Shown: positions 55,114 to 63,880 of the stretch, one piece after another | Numbering within the stretch: the stretch's first letter is position 1 | Layout: each line of letters opens with the position of its first letter | Assembly (NCBI RefSeq): GCF_000332295.1 | Contig: NZ_KB235931.1 | Span: forward strand, 186,001-250,000 | Source of the DNA: Fortiea contorta PCC 7126 | GTDB lineage: Bacteria > Cyanobacteriota > Cyanobacteriia > Cyanobacteriales > Nostocaceae | Reading direction: 5' to 3' | DNA: 64,000 nucleotides | Made by a program: the position numbers and the translations under genes | Notes under the pieces: generated by a model | What the model saw: only the letters and a program-made list of their open reading frames with translations | Databases searched by the model: none | Told to the model about the DNA's origin: nothing

Positions 55114-56370
55114 TTAAGCAATATCCCACTCTAGATAGAGTTCTTTAAAACTACGGTTCATCAAGGCGGGGATATAAGTTAGTTTTTGATTGGGTCGCAG
55201 TCGGAGATTTGGTAATTTTGATGATAATATTTCCAGTGCAATTCGTCCTTCTTGACGGGCTAAATTGGAACCAATGCAATGATGTAGCCCATGACCAAAT
55301 GCGAGATGATTGGCAGTTAGTTGTTGGAAACGTTCAATTTCAAAACTATCTGCTTGATTATATTGTTTTTCATCTCGGTTAGCAGAACCATACATCAAAA
55401 ACAGCCGACTACCCGAAGGTAATGTGACTCCTGCTATTGAAACTTCCTCGGTGGTGGTGCGAATCATGGCTGGTACAGGAGCGTCATATCTGAGAGCTTC
55501 TTCTATCGCAGCCGGAATGAGTGATGGTTTTTCACTAATAGCTTGCCATAACTGTGGTTGCTCTAATAAAAGTTTGATAGTGCTAGCAATTAAATGACTA
55601 GTAGTTTTATGTCCAGCTAATATTAATCCGCATAAAACTATGACCATCTCATTCATACTTAAATCAGAGTCTAAAATCCCACTGATTAAGTCATTTTGAG
55701 GATTTTGGCGTCGTTTTGTGATTAAATCTGCAACGGCGTGCTGCATAGACACAAAACTAGTAGCACATTCTAATTGAGCTTCTGGTGTGAGTTGAGATGA
55801 TAATAATGCTGTCATATCAATACACCATTTTTTGATGTTGTGCATCATCTCCAAAGGCACACCATACATTGTGAGAATTACTTCCAGTGGTAGCGGATAG
55901 GTAAATTGTGTAACTATATCAACTTGACCATCGTTGATAAAATTGTTGACTAATCTGTTAGCAATGACGCGAATTGAATCTTCTAATACTTGCAACTTTT
56001 CTGGTGCAAAAACTTTCATAAAAGGAGCACGCAAGCGTTTATGCAAATCGCCATCACTATTAACTAAGTCAGCAACAAAGGGAAAGCCTTTTCTCAGGAC
56101 TTGAAATACTTCGGGAGTAAAGTTAACAATGGGCTGGAGGTTATCGGCTGAGGAAAATTTAACCGGGTTTTTGAGGACATTTAAAATGTCTTCATAACGA
56201 GTGAGAACATAGCCATTTAAGATAGGGCTATAAAATAACGGCGCTTCGTTTCTAGCTTGTTGAAAAAAGGAATAAGGGTCGTCAAGTTGTGGCTGCACAA
56301 ATGGTTGAAATTCCTCTTTGAGGTGAGGACAAGTTGTTTGTGCAGATGGAGTGAAATCTTTGCTAGTCAT
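55114..56370 (-). CDS. Cytochrome P450 (cluster P450 B)
   Basis: A 418-residue bacterial P450 from ATG 56,370, 25 bp after the stop of P450 A; the longer frame to 56,457 overlaps P450 A and is unlike the family. It shows EEALRYDAPVPAMIRTT (ExxR) and the haem motif LAFGHGLHHCIGSNLARQEG. The I-helix reads LAGHKTTSHLIAS: the usual acidic residue before Thr is Lys. In staurosporine and rebeccamycin pathways P450s (StaP/RebP, StaN) perform aryl-aryl coupling or C-N bond formation; which role applies here is unknown. Confidence 0.9.
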   Translation of the reverse strand: MTSKDFTPSAQTTCPHLKEEFQPFVQPQLDDPYSFFQQARNEAPLFYSPILNGYVLTRYEDILNVLKNPVKFSSADNLQPIVNFTPEVFQVLRKGFPFVADLVNSDGDLHKRLRAPFMKVFAPEKLQVLEDSIRVIANRLVNNFINDGQVDIVTQFTYPLPLEVILTMYGVPLEMMHNIKKWCIDMTALLSSQLTPEAQLECATSFVSMQHAVADLITKRRQNPQNDLISGILDSDLSMNEMVIVLCGLILAGHKTTSHLIASTIKLLLEQPQLWQAISEKPSLIPAAIEEALRYDAPVPAMIRTTTEEVSIAGVTLPSGSRLFLMYGSANRDEKQYNQADSFEIERFQQLTANHLAFGHGLHHCIGSNLARQEGRIALEILSSKLPNLRLRPNQKLTYIPALMNRSFKELYLEWDIA

Positions 56371-56395
56371 GATTTTTATTACTGGTAAATTAATT

Positions 56396-57634
56396 TTAGT
56401 TAAAAGCAACCTGGAGATTTTTAGGGCCGTGAAACACGATATTGTTTGCCCATGCAATGTTTTTGTCTATTAAGCGCAACTGGGGTAGACGATTAAGTAG
56501 AACATTCAAAGCGATTTGCGCCTCAGATCTTGCTAAAGCCGCACCGAGACAAAAATGAATACCGCTACCAAAGCCGGAGTGCTTACCGTCTTGGCGCTGG
56601 ATATCAAGAATATCGGGGTCGGGAAAGCGTGCGGGATCGCGGTTAGCAGAGCCGAGTATTAAGCCCACGCTGTCACCACATCGAATCAATTTCCCGCCGA
56701 TTTCGATATCTGCAAAAGCCCAGCGCGAAACCATTTGAACGGGGCTGTCATAACGGATTAGTTCCTCTACAGCACCTGTAATTAATTCGGGATGAGAGCG
56801 GAGTAATTGCAAAGTTTCGGGATGACGCAGCAACGCCAGCGTTCCTTTGGCAATAAGATTGATTGTGGTTTCGTGACCTGCAGTGAGAAGATGAATACAT
56901 GTGGCGAGAATTTCTTCATCGTTCAGTTTATTGTCTTCATCTTGGGCTTTGACTAGGGCTGTGATCAAATCCTGGCGTGGTTCTTGGTGACACTCGGCGA
57001 TCGCTCTTTTAAAATATGTAATCAAACCCCAAGTGGCTTCTTCAGCTTGAGCATAAACTGCTGGTGAAGGAGTCAGACGAGAGGCGCTGGCGTGTTGCAA
57101 AGCTAACGCCCATTCTCGGAATAACGGGCGATCTTGGGGATTTACACCTAGTAATGTGGCAATTACTGTGACTGGTAGAGGGAAGGCAAAATCCTCAACC
57201 AAATCCATCGCACCTTTGTCTTGAACTTGGTCTAGGAGATGATCGGCGATGTCCAAAATCGCCGGGCGGATGTTTTCGACCATTTTCAAAGAAAAGACCT
57301 TGTTAACGAGCGATCGCAGTCTTGTATGGTCTGGTGGATCACGAAAAACCATCCAGTTGTTAACCATTGACTGAAATCCCCGATATGCAGCCGGTACTGG
57401 TGCCCCTTCGCCATCGTTGCGGACTCGCGCCGCTTCACGCCCAAATTTAGGGCTTTCCAGCGCTTGGATGACGTCTTGATAGCGAAACAGATACCAGCTA
57501 CCGGGTAGCTTTGGGTTGGCGGAAATTCCCCAATGAACGGGGTCTTCCTCTCGATAGCGGCGGTAGAATTTGTACGGGTCTTGGATCACTTCTGGGATAA
57601 ATGGGTTGAGTCTTTCAATTGTGGAAATGGTCAT
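56396..57634 (-). CDS. Cytochrome P450 (cluster P450 A)
   Basis: A 412-residue P450 with a canonical I-helix (LLTAGHETTINLIAKG), ExxR (AVEELIRYDSPVQMVSRW) and haem-binding loop SGFGSGIHFCLGAALARSEA. The N-terminus (PFIPEVIQDPYKFYRRYREE) is soluble-type with no membrane anchor. It is followed closely by P450 B. The start codon is preceded directly by a long C-rich heptamer array instead of a ribosome site. Confidence 0.92.
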   Translation of the reverse strand: MTISTIERLNPFIPEVIQDPYKFYRRYREEDPVHWGISANPKLPGSWYLFRYQDVIQALESPKFGREAARVRNDGEGAPVPAAYRGFQSMVNNWMVFRDPPDHTRLRSLVNKVFSLKMVENIRPAILDIADHLLDQVQDKGAMDLVEDFAFPLPVTVIATLLGVNPQDRPLFREWALALQHASASRLTPSPAVYAQAEEATWGLITYFKRAIAECHQEPRQDLITALVKAQDEDNKLNDEEILATCIHLLTAGHETTINLIAKGTLALLRHPETLQLLRSHPELITGAVEELIRYDSPVQMVSRWAFADIEIGGKLIRCGDSVGLILGSANRDPARFPDPDILDIQRQDGKHSGFGSGIHFCLGAALARSEAQIALNVLLNRLPQLRLIDKNIAWANNIVFHGPKNLQVAFN

Positions 57635-57905
57635 GGGGAGGGAGGTGGGGAGGTGGAGAGGTGTGGGGGGTGTGGGGGGTGTGGGGAGGTGGGGAGGTGG
57701 GGAGATGGGGAGGTGTGGGGAGGTGGGGAGGTGGGGAGGTGTGGGGGGTGTGGGAGGTGTGGGGAGTGTGGGAGGTGTGGGAGGTGTGGGAGGTGTGGGG
57801 AGGTGGGGAGGTGGGGAGGTGTGGGGGGTGTGGGAGGTGTGGGGAGTGTGGGAGGTGTGGGGAGGTGGGGAGATGGGGAGGTGGGGAGATGGGGAGGTGT
57901 GGGGG
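57635..57905. repeat. G-rich heptamer array (STRR) inside the biosynthetic cluster
   Basis: About 270 bp of GGTGTGGG/AGGTGGGG/AGATGGGG units, open in several frames only because stop codons are rare in such sequence. It separates the GST gene from the P450 A start. The runs of four Gs every 3-4 bases could form G-quadruplexes. Confidence 0.9.
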
Positions 57906-58619
57906 CTAAATTTTTTGATAAACTGCTGATGTTGGGAAATTGTCTAGAGGTGGCAATTCCAGGGGGTATGGTAATTGTGAGAGCATTTGTGTGATTTGGT
58001 CGTGTCCAAAGCGTTGCACTTGTTTGACGGAGGGTCTGGATTCTAGGCGTCGGACGTAATCTGTGAGTCTGGGTAGGTGTTTGTAGTTGTAAACTGTGCG
58101 TAAATAAGTCAGGGTGGGAGCAGCAGCGCAGTCTGCTAGGGAAAATTCTTCACCTGCTAGCCAAGTGCGTCTATTTAAGCGATCGTTGAGGAAAGCGCAT
58201 CCGGTTTCTAAGAGTCGTTTTGCTTTGAGAACTTTTTCGCTACCCCGCTCTTTGATGGGGATTTGGGTATCTGCAAAGAGTGCTTCCCGTCCACCGTTGA
58301 TGTAGATATCAATGATTCGCTCTAGTAGACGAACTTCTAAAGCTAGTTCTGGTTGTTGGGGAATCAGGCGAGTTTGGGGTTGAAAGTGTTGGTCGAGATA
58401 TTCAATAATGATGCTGGACTCGAATAATGTTTGATGGTGATCGGTGATGAGTGTGGGTATTTTACCAAAAGGGTTGATTTGCAGATAGTGCGATCGCGCT
58501 TCAGGATCGAAAAGATTGACTTCAACGGGTGTAAAACTTATGCCTTTTTCGTAAAAAGCAATCAGCACTCGTTGACAATAAGACGAGGCGATCGCGTAAT
58601 AGAGCTTCATGTTAGTCAT
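57906..58619 (-). CDS. Glutathione S-transferase-like protein
   Basis: A 237-residue GST-fold protein: N-terminal thioredoxin-like domain with YAIASSYCQRVLIAFYEKGI, INPFGKIPTLITD (cis-Pro) and LFESSIIIEYLDQHF (glutathione gamma-Glu binding ES), then the all-helical domain with WLAGEEFSLADCAAAPTLTY. It starts at MTNMKLYY; ATG 58,610 is an alternative. GSTs are unusual in known indolocarbazole clusters, so it may perform a thiol addition, isomerisation or detoxification. It is in line with the other cluster genes (23 bp from the monooxygenase stop). Confidence 0.9.
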   Translation of the reverse strand: MTNMKLYYAIASSYCQRVLIAFYEKGISFTPVEVNLFDPEARSHYLQINPFGKIPTLITDHHQTLFESSIIIEYLDQHFQPQTRLIPQQPELALEVRLLERIIDIYINGGREALFADTQIPIKERGSEKVLKAKRLLETGCAFLNDRLNRRTWLAGEEFSLADCAAAPTLTYLRTVYNYKHLPRLTDYVRRLESRPSVKQVQRFGHDQITQMLSQLPYPLELPPLDNFPTSAVYQKI

Positions 58620-58642
58620 GTGACAAAAAATTTAAAATAAGT

Positions 58643-60250
58643 TCAGAAATTTCCGCGCACACGGTCAATCAATGTCGCTGGGTCTTGAGGTAGGTTGTCA
58701 CTTCTCCAAGCGACATGTCCATCAGGTCGGACTAAAACATAATCTCGCTCGTAGAGTTTGGCAATTTCTGGATTGTCGATTTGTATACTTGCAAAGGGTA
58801 TGCCTTTTTGGTTGCAGACTTGCTCCCAGGTTTCGACTCCCTGTGCTTTTGAGAAGCACATCAGTACAAAATTGTGACCAAACAAATCTATAGTTGATTT
58901 ACCAGACTCTAACCAAGCGTGGGGTGCGCGACAACCGGGGTAGCTACTTTGTCTCCATTGGTGGGGGTCGTTGGTCGGTGGTGGGGAGTCGTCAGGGATG
59001 ATTGCTTTTGACTCATAACGGAAACCAAAGTGAACTCCTTGTGACTCAAATTCCCGCCGCACATCACCGCGATTCATGTTTTCAGCCATTTGTTGACGCG
59101 CCTGCTGACCTGCGGGCGAGTCGTTCATAATTTCTGGATGGAGGGTACGTTTGAGAGTACGCTGAAGATTGACGTGAGCCTCTTCCATGTTGCGAACAGC
59201 GATTGGACGCCGTTCGGTTTCATAGGTATCGAGGAGGTGGGAACCAGCCCAGCCCTTGAGAGTAGCAGCCAATTTCCAACCGAGATCAACTGCATCAGCG
59301 ATACCGGTATTCATCCCGAAACCACCAGAAGGTGAGAGAGTGTGAGCCGAATCACCAACAAAAAAGATGCGATCGCAGCGAAAATGTTCAGCAACGCGAT
59401 GTGTTAAATGCCATTGCATACTGGAGAGTATTTCTATGGGTGTATCCATACCCAATGCTTCTTGCACAGCTTCTACCGGGTCGCGCTGTTCTCCGTCTTC
59501 CTGGGGAACTGCTGTTAAACGGTATAAGCCTTTACCGTCAATTGAACGCAGGGGATACCGTAATCGTTTGGGATTCACTAAATAAAATACCAATGCTTTA
59601 CGTGTTCCCAAGACTTCTGGTAGCTGGGGTGCTTGAAAGAGAATATTCTGAAATACACGGGTGTGGTGATATGCAGGTGCTTTTATACCACATTTTCTGC
59701 GTATTAGGCTTTTAGCACCATCACAAGCCACTAAATATTTGGCATTGATTTTTGCCGTATTTTCACTAGTTAAATATGTGATATCTGCATGAACGCCGTC
59801 ATTTGTTTGCTCAAAGCTGTCCAGGCGACAACGCAGATTCACCGGCCCGTACGGGTGTTGACCCAAATTTTTGACCAATAGTGGGAGCAGCCAATGTTGG
59901 GGACAGGGATGCTCTGGCTCTGGTGTGTAGTCTGGTAAAGACCGGGTGCGATGAGACGGAAAATGGAGCCGAAAAATTTCGTAACCACCGACAGCAGTAA
60001 CCCAGGCGATGTCTAAAGGGTGGTCATCAGGCCAGCCAGCATCACGCACCTGCTGGGCGATACCCCAACGCCGACAAAGTTCCATCGAGCGAGGGCCGAC
60101 AGTACCGACTTTCGGGTGAGTAATTATCCCGTCGGATTCCTCAACTAGGATACAATCTATACCTTGATAGCGGAGTTCCAGAGCGATCGCTAAACCGACA
60201 GGCCCGCCACCGACAATCAAGACATCTGTTTCAATAGTAGTTTTATTCAT
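58643..60250 (-). CDS. FAD-dependent monooxygenase, RebC/StaC-like
   Basis: A 535-residue class A flavin monooxygenase: FAD GxGxxG in DVLIVGGGPVGLAIALELRY (~9-28), DG motif LVACDGAKSLIRRKCG (~178), GD motif IFFVGDSAHTLSPSGGFGMN (~300), and a C-terminal thioredoxin-like domain (~410-535). RebC and StaC are of this size and fold and steer oxidation of the chromopyrrolic acid-derived intermediate to the arcyriaflavin or K252c aglycone. VioC/VioD are also flavin hydroxylases. The adjacent VioB/RebD-type gene and P450s favour the RebC/StaC reading. Confidence 0.85.
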   Translation of the reverse strand: MNKTTIETDVLIVGGGPVGLAIALELRYQGIDCILVEESDGIITHPKVGTVGPRSMELCRRWGIAQQVRDAGWPDDHPLDIAWVTAVGGYEIFRLHFPSHRTRSLPDYTPEPEHPCPQHWLLPLLVKNLGQHPYGPVNLRCRLDSFEQTNDGVHADITYLTSENTAKINAKYLVACDGAKSLIRRKCGIKAPAYHHTRVFQNILFQAPQLPEVLGTRKALVFYLVNPKRLRYPLRSIDGKGLYRLTAVPQEDGEQRDPVEAVQEALGMDTPIEILSSMQWHLTHRVAEHFRCDRIFFVGDSAHTLSPSGGFGMNTGIADAVDLGWKLAATLKGWAGSHLLDTYETERRPIAVRNMEEAHVNLQRTLKRTLHPEIMNDSPAGQQARQQMAENMNRGDVRREFESQGVHFGFRYESKAIIPDDSPPPTNDPHQWRQSSYPGCRAPHAWLESGKSTIDLFGHNFVLMCFSKAQGVETWEQVCNQKGIPFASIQIDNPEIAKLYERDYVLVRPDGHVAWRSDNLPQDPATLIDRVRGNF

Positions 60251-60292
60251 AGGGATTAGGGGCTAGGGGCTAGGGGTTAGGAGTGAAATCAA
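60251..60292. repeat. STRR stretch (GGGGCTA/GGGGTTA)
   Basis: Short tandem ggggctaggggctagggg units in the gap between the RebD-like and RebC-like genes. It replaces a normal ribosome-binding region before the monooxygenase start. Confidence 0.7.
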
Positions 60293-60318
60293 ATCATCTC
60301 CTGATTCAACAACGCCTG

Positions 60319-63300
60319 TTAATGAAGCAGCCGTTGCGGATTTTTGGCTAAATCTGCAAAGAATTTTGTATAAAAATCAAACATGGACGTCACGGTGCTG
60401 TGAATAGCGTCACATTCTCCGGCTCGCTGGGATAAATTTTGAAACCGACGGGCGATCGCTTCACAGGCAACCTCTGGTGTAGGAATATACATAGGCATAG
60501 CAATTTCAAAACTGGGGCCTGCTGTTTTACCGCGTTTACCGGAAGGCATACTGACTAACAATTCACCCAAAGGACGCATCATCCCTGTCATCACGTCAAT
60601 GGCTGCATTCATGATTTTCGAGCGTCTGAAGCTAGCGGTGGGTGTTAACCCGAAGTGCTGTACCATCAGTTGCATCATCAAGAAATAGCACTCATCAAAA
60701 ATTTGCATCACCGCACGAGTTTCGGGGATCGTCACAATGTTGGTGTTGCCATCTCGATAGTGCAGTGTGGGATTACGCAAGGCGGGATAGGCAGGATTCC
60801 ACGGTAATGTGGAAGTGGTGCTCACATGCTGTTGAGCTAAGGCTTGGGCGATGCGACAGTATTGCTGGAAGTGGGATTGAGCAAACTGAGGTGAGTTGGG
60901 ATTGCATCCTTCTCCTTGCTCAACAATTAAGTTGATGGCAAACAGCGCACTTTCCACATCATCAACTTGCAATTGATAATCTGGGTGAAGTTTGTTAAAG
61001 TCCTCACGCAGAAATAGATGATGCTCACCGCCAACAAGACCTTTTTTAACAATGAATAAATCTGGGATATTTTGAATTGCTGCTTGAATTTGCCGATATA
61101 ACTCACTTAAAGAACCGTAGCCGTGGAGGCGATTTGCTGTCGGGTCGTTGCTATCGGTATCTGCGGCTAAATCTGCTTCCAGAAAATCAGGCCATTCAAA
61201 ACGCATGAACCGCTGTATGGTTGCAGTGCTGAAGGGTTCGAGGGCAAAGTCAACATCTATAGGAAAATGTTGATTAATCTCGCTAAAGTTAGGAACTGCA
61301 GCGTAGAAAGGCTCACCCATCGCCATGAGAATGTTGTTGACCATTAAAAAGTGGATCATTTCCTCGTGGGAAATTTCCAGCAACACTCCCCGTATCCCGT
61401 AGTCTCGTCCTTCTTGACCATTACCACAGGCTAGATGTAGCTGTGCTTGTGTCCACAAACCGCGACGGACATATTCTTCTCCAGTCACGTAGTTGGGAAT
61501 GGAATAAGCTGCATAGATGTATTGCAGCATGACTGCTATTTCTATTTCTGCAGCATGTCGCAAAGCCGCAACTAATTCATCACGAGTCTGGATGGTGCGC
61601 TGAGTGCGCTTTGGTAGGGCTGGAGAATCGGGGACATAACCCAATTGCTGCTGGTTGTGCAAGAACTTTCGTAAAAGCATTGCTTTTGGTTGCGATAAAT
61701 CTCGTGATGGCGGCATGTAATAGGTCTTGTGGCGATTTTCGGGGTCGCACATTTGCCACATCAAACGGGCGTAGGTTTCAACTTTGCAACGGTCAGCGAG
61801 ACTGAAAACTTCTGCTTTCATGAACGAGAAACATAGCTCGTAGTAAGCCAAAATGTGCTCATAGATGAAGTTGAAGTCTACGGCGTCGTCTTCAATATCT
61901 TGTAAGTGCCAGTCATCAGGTAGTACCCGGATAGCGAAGAAACCTGCACCAGACCAGAAACCAAGTAAATCATTGTCATCGTTAGCAATGATAGCTTGAT
62001 CGGGATGAGAGTGATCGCCCAACGCCGACGGTAGCTGCTCAGACCATTTGCGATTTTGGGTTTCTTGAATCCATCTGTCGCCATCATTTTGGAAACTGGT
62101 CACAGGTTCTGTCGATAGTAACACCCGCGTAGTTCCTGGCTGAATGCCATGTAAAGTCACCCATCCCCGCCCTTGCTCGTTAGTTGAAACCACACATGTA
62201 GTGGCAAAGCTATCAATTTCCTCCCGTTTACCCGGTTTGAAATGTAATATATTCAGTTCCGAACTAGGAGGGAAGTGAAAAGTTTGACCGATGTTGGCTG
62301 GGTCTTGCTCAAATTTATAGCGTAGATGAGGTAATGCTCTGGGGTTGTAGAACTGGTGTAGGTAGACCGCCTCGACTGGTGCAGGACGCCCCCGCACAAA
62401 CGAGCGGATTTCTACTTCTGTGGCAGAATCAACTTTTCGGGAAACTGTTCTCCAATTAGGAAACTCTAAAAATAGACAACTTTCATCTACCTGGAGATTG
62501 ATTTCTTTTTCTTGGGCGAGAATTTGTCCTTGTGCATCGACAATACACAAACCCTGGTGCTCAATTTCGTCACGCAGATTTTCCCAAGGTGCGGCTAATG
62601 GGACATCGACAATGCCGCTGGTGAGTTGATGTGCTTCTAGTTGGTAAGCTTGGGAGGGGATTCTGGCTATTAACCGTTGAGTGGAAACAGTACGTAATTG
62701 CAACTCACCAAGGTCAAGTTTAGCAGCGATCGCATGAGTTGGCCCTGGCCCCGGTTTCATTGCCCGCCCCACACACGGTACTGCTGTCACCATATTCAAA
62801 CTCACGCCTTGAGAACTAACCTGGACACTCAAGTTAGAAAGCTTTTTTGCAGATGCATCTTGGCTAGGAGTCAGCAACCGACCATGAGGGTAAGTACTCA
62901 TCTCGCCCTCACACCACAAACCAATGCTTCCATGCAGTTCCCAGAAACTGGGCGAGTCTGGCTGTACTGGGGCTGACATATTGCTCAAGCTGAACTGCAC
63001 AACTAACCCCAAAACATGATGACACTTCATCGCTTCTTGTAGCAAAGATACCGTTGGTGAGAGTGCTGACTCTTCGCCCCACAATAAATCTGCTGCAGTT
63101 TTAGAGATGGTGAATTGATGTACAGCCGCACGCTGAAACTCACTATTGAGGCAGTGGTCAGGTAATTCCCGGATATGATGGAAGTCTTGCCAACGGGCGG
63201 GTTGCATACCTGCAACAGGAGCAGAGATCAAATTCGGGACTTGATGGGAACTGCCCTGGCGTCCGCAGGTCAACTGTCCTACCATAATTGTGGTTGTCCA

Positions 63301-63726
63301 GTTGGATGCAGGATCGCAATCAAAAATGCGCGCACGATTGAAGCTTGTACCCAAGTATTCATTGTAATGACCCCACATCTCCACACTGCGTCCCACTATC
63401 GGGTCTTTGTGGTCAATCTCGCCGAACTCTGGTTGGGCGCTGATAATTTTGGCATCAATTGCAAAGTGTCCGTTACCCCCGAAATCCCACCCCATCGCCA
63501 TACTAAAAGGGCCTTTCTCATCCCATTCCCCCTGGGTGTTAAACCGTGGCCCCAAATCATACAGGTATTTGTGAAACTCAGATAAAGAACGGCGATGATC
63601 AAAGGGAACCCCATTCATATACACAGTATTTGTACTGAGGTCAGCTAAACCATTTTTGTTGCCTGTGGGCGCGTGGATGCGGGCGGAGCCGTGAAAATGG
63701 AGGCGGGGGAAGTTTAGGATGCTCAT
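60319..63726 (-). CDS. VioB/RebD/StaD-type iminophenyl-pyruvate dimer synthase (chromopyrrolate synthase family)
   Basis: A 1,135-residue protein. The N-terminus (LNFPRLHFHGSARIHAPTG) and the region SVEMWGHYNEYLGTSFNRA match the VioB/RebD/StaD family, which couples two indole-3-pyruvate imine-type units from L-tryptophan. A ferritin-like domain at ~690-850 (LRHAAEIEIAVMLQYIYAAY; EISHEEMIHFLMVNNILM) carries the Glu/His iron ligands expected for the family. It is about 120-140 residues longer than RebD or VioB (~1,000). It is the signature gene of the cluster. A C-rich heptamer array abuts its start. Confidence 0.86.
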   Translation of the reverse strand: MSILNFPRLHFHGSARIHAPTGNKNGLADLSTNTVYMNGVPFDHRRSLSEFHKYLYDLGPRFNTQGEWDEKGPFSMAMGWDFGGNGHFAIDAKIISAQPEFGEIDHKDPIVGRSVEMWGHYNEYLGTSFNRARIFDCDPASNWTTTIMVGQLTCGRQGSSHQVPNLISAPVAGMQPARWQDFHHIRELPDHCLNSEFQRAAVHQFTISKTAADLLWGEESALSPTVSLLQEAMKCHHVLGLVVQFSLSNMSAPVQPDSPSFWELHGSIGLWCEGEMSTYPHGRLLTPSQDASAKKLSNLSVQVSSQGVSLNMVTAVPCVGRAMKPGPGPTHAIAAKLDLGELQLRTVSTQRLIARIPSQAYQLEAHQLTSGIVDVPLAAPWENLRDEIEHQGLCIVDAQGQILAQEKEINLQVDESCLFLEFPNWRTVSRKVDSATEVEIRSFVRGRPAPVEAVYLHQFYNPRALPHLRYKFEQDPANIGQTFHFPPSSELNILHFKPGKREEIDSFATTCVVSTNEQGRGWVTLHGIQPGTTRVLLSTEPVTSFQNDGDRWIQETQNRKWSEQLPSALGDHSHPDQAIIANDDNDLLGFWSGAGFFAIRVLPDDWHLQDIEDDAVDFNFIYEHILAYYELCFSFMKAEVFSLADRCKVETYARLMWQMCDPENRHKTYYMPPSRDLSQPKAMLLRKFLHNQQQLGYVPDSPALPKRTQRTIQTRDELVAALRHAAEIEIAVMLQYIYAAYSIPNYVTGEEYVRRGLWTQAQLHLACGNGQEGRDYGIRGVLLEISHEEMIHFLMVNNILMAMGEPFYAAVPNFSEINQHFPIDVDFALEPFSTATIQRFMRFEWPDFLEADLAADTDSNDPTANRLHGYGSLSELYRQIQAAIQNIPDLFIVKKGLVGGEHHLFLREDFNKLHPDYQLQVDDVESALFAINLIVEQGEGCNPNSPQFAQSHFQQYCRIAQALAQQHVSTTSTLPWNPAYPALRNPTLHYRDGNTNIVTIPETRAVMQIFDECYFLMMQLMVQHFGLTPTASFRRSKIMNAAIDVMTGMMRPLGELLVSMPSGKRGKTAGPSFEIAMPMYIPTPEVACEAIARRFQNLSQRAGECDAIHSTVTSMFDFYTKFFADLAKNPQRLLH

Positions 63727-63840
63727 GGGTGGGGAGTGTGGGGGGTGTGGGAGGTGTGGGGAGGTGGGGAGATGGGGAGGTGGGGAGGTGGGAGGTGTGG
63801 GGGGTGTGGGGAGTGTGGGAGGTGTGGGGGGGTGGGGGAG
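63727..63840. repeat. G-rich heptamer array (STRR) at the RebD-like gene start
   Basis: GGTGTGGG/AGGTGGGG units identical in type to 57,635-57,905 lie immediately upstream of the VioB/RebD-type start codon (on its coding strand they are C-rich). No ribosome site is visible. Confidence 0.88.
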
Positions 63841-63880
63841 AAATGACTAATATTTCATGTCCACTGCTCCAAGCTTGTGT

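Noticed and set aside
57533-57994. Three plus-strand Gly/Val/Trp-rich ORFs
   Set aside because: Produced by the G-rich heptamer array; no ribosome site or homology.
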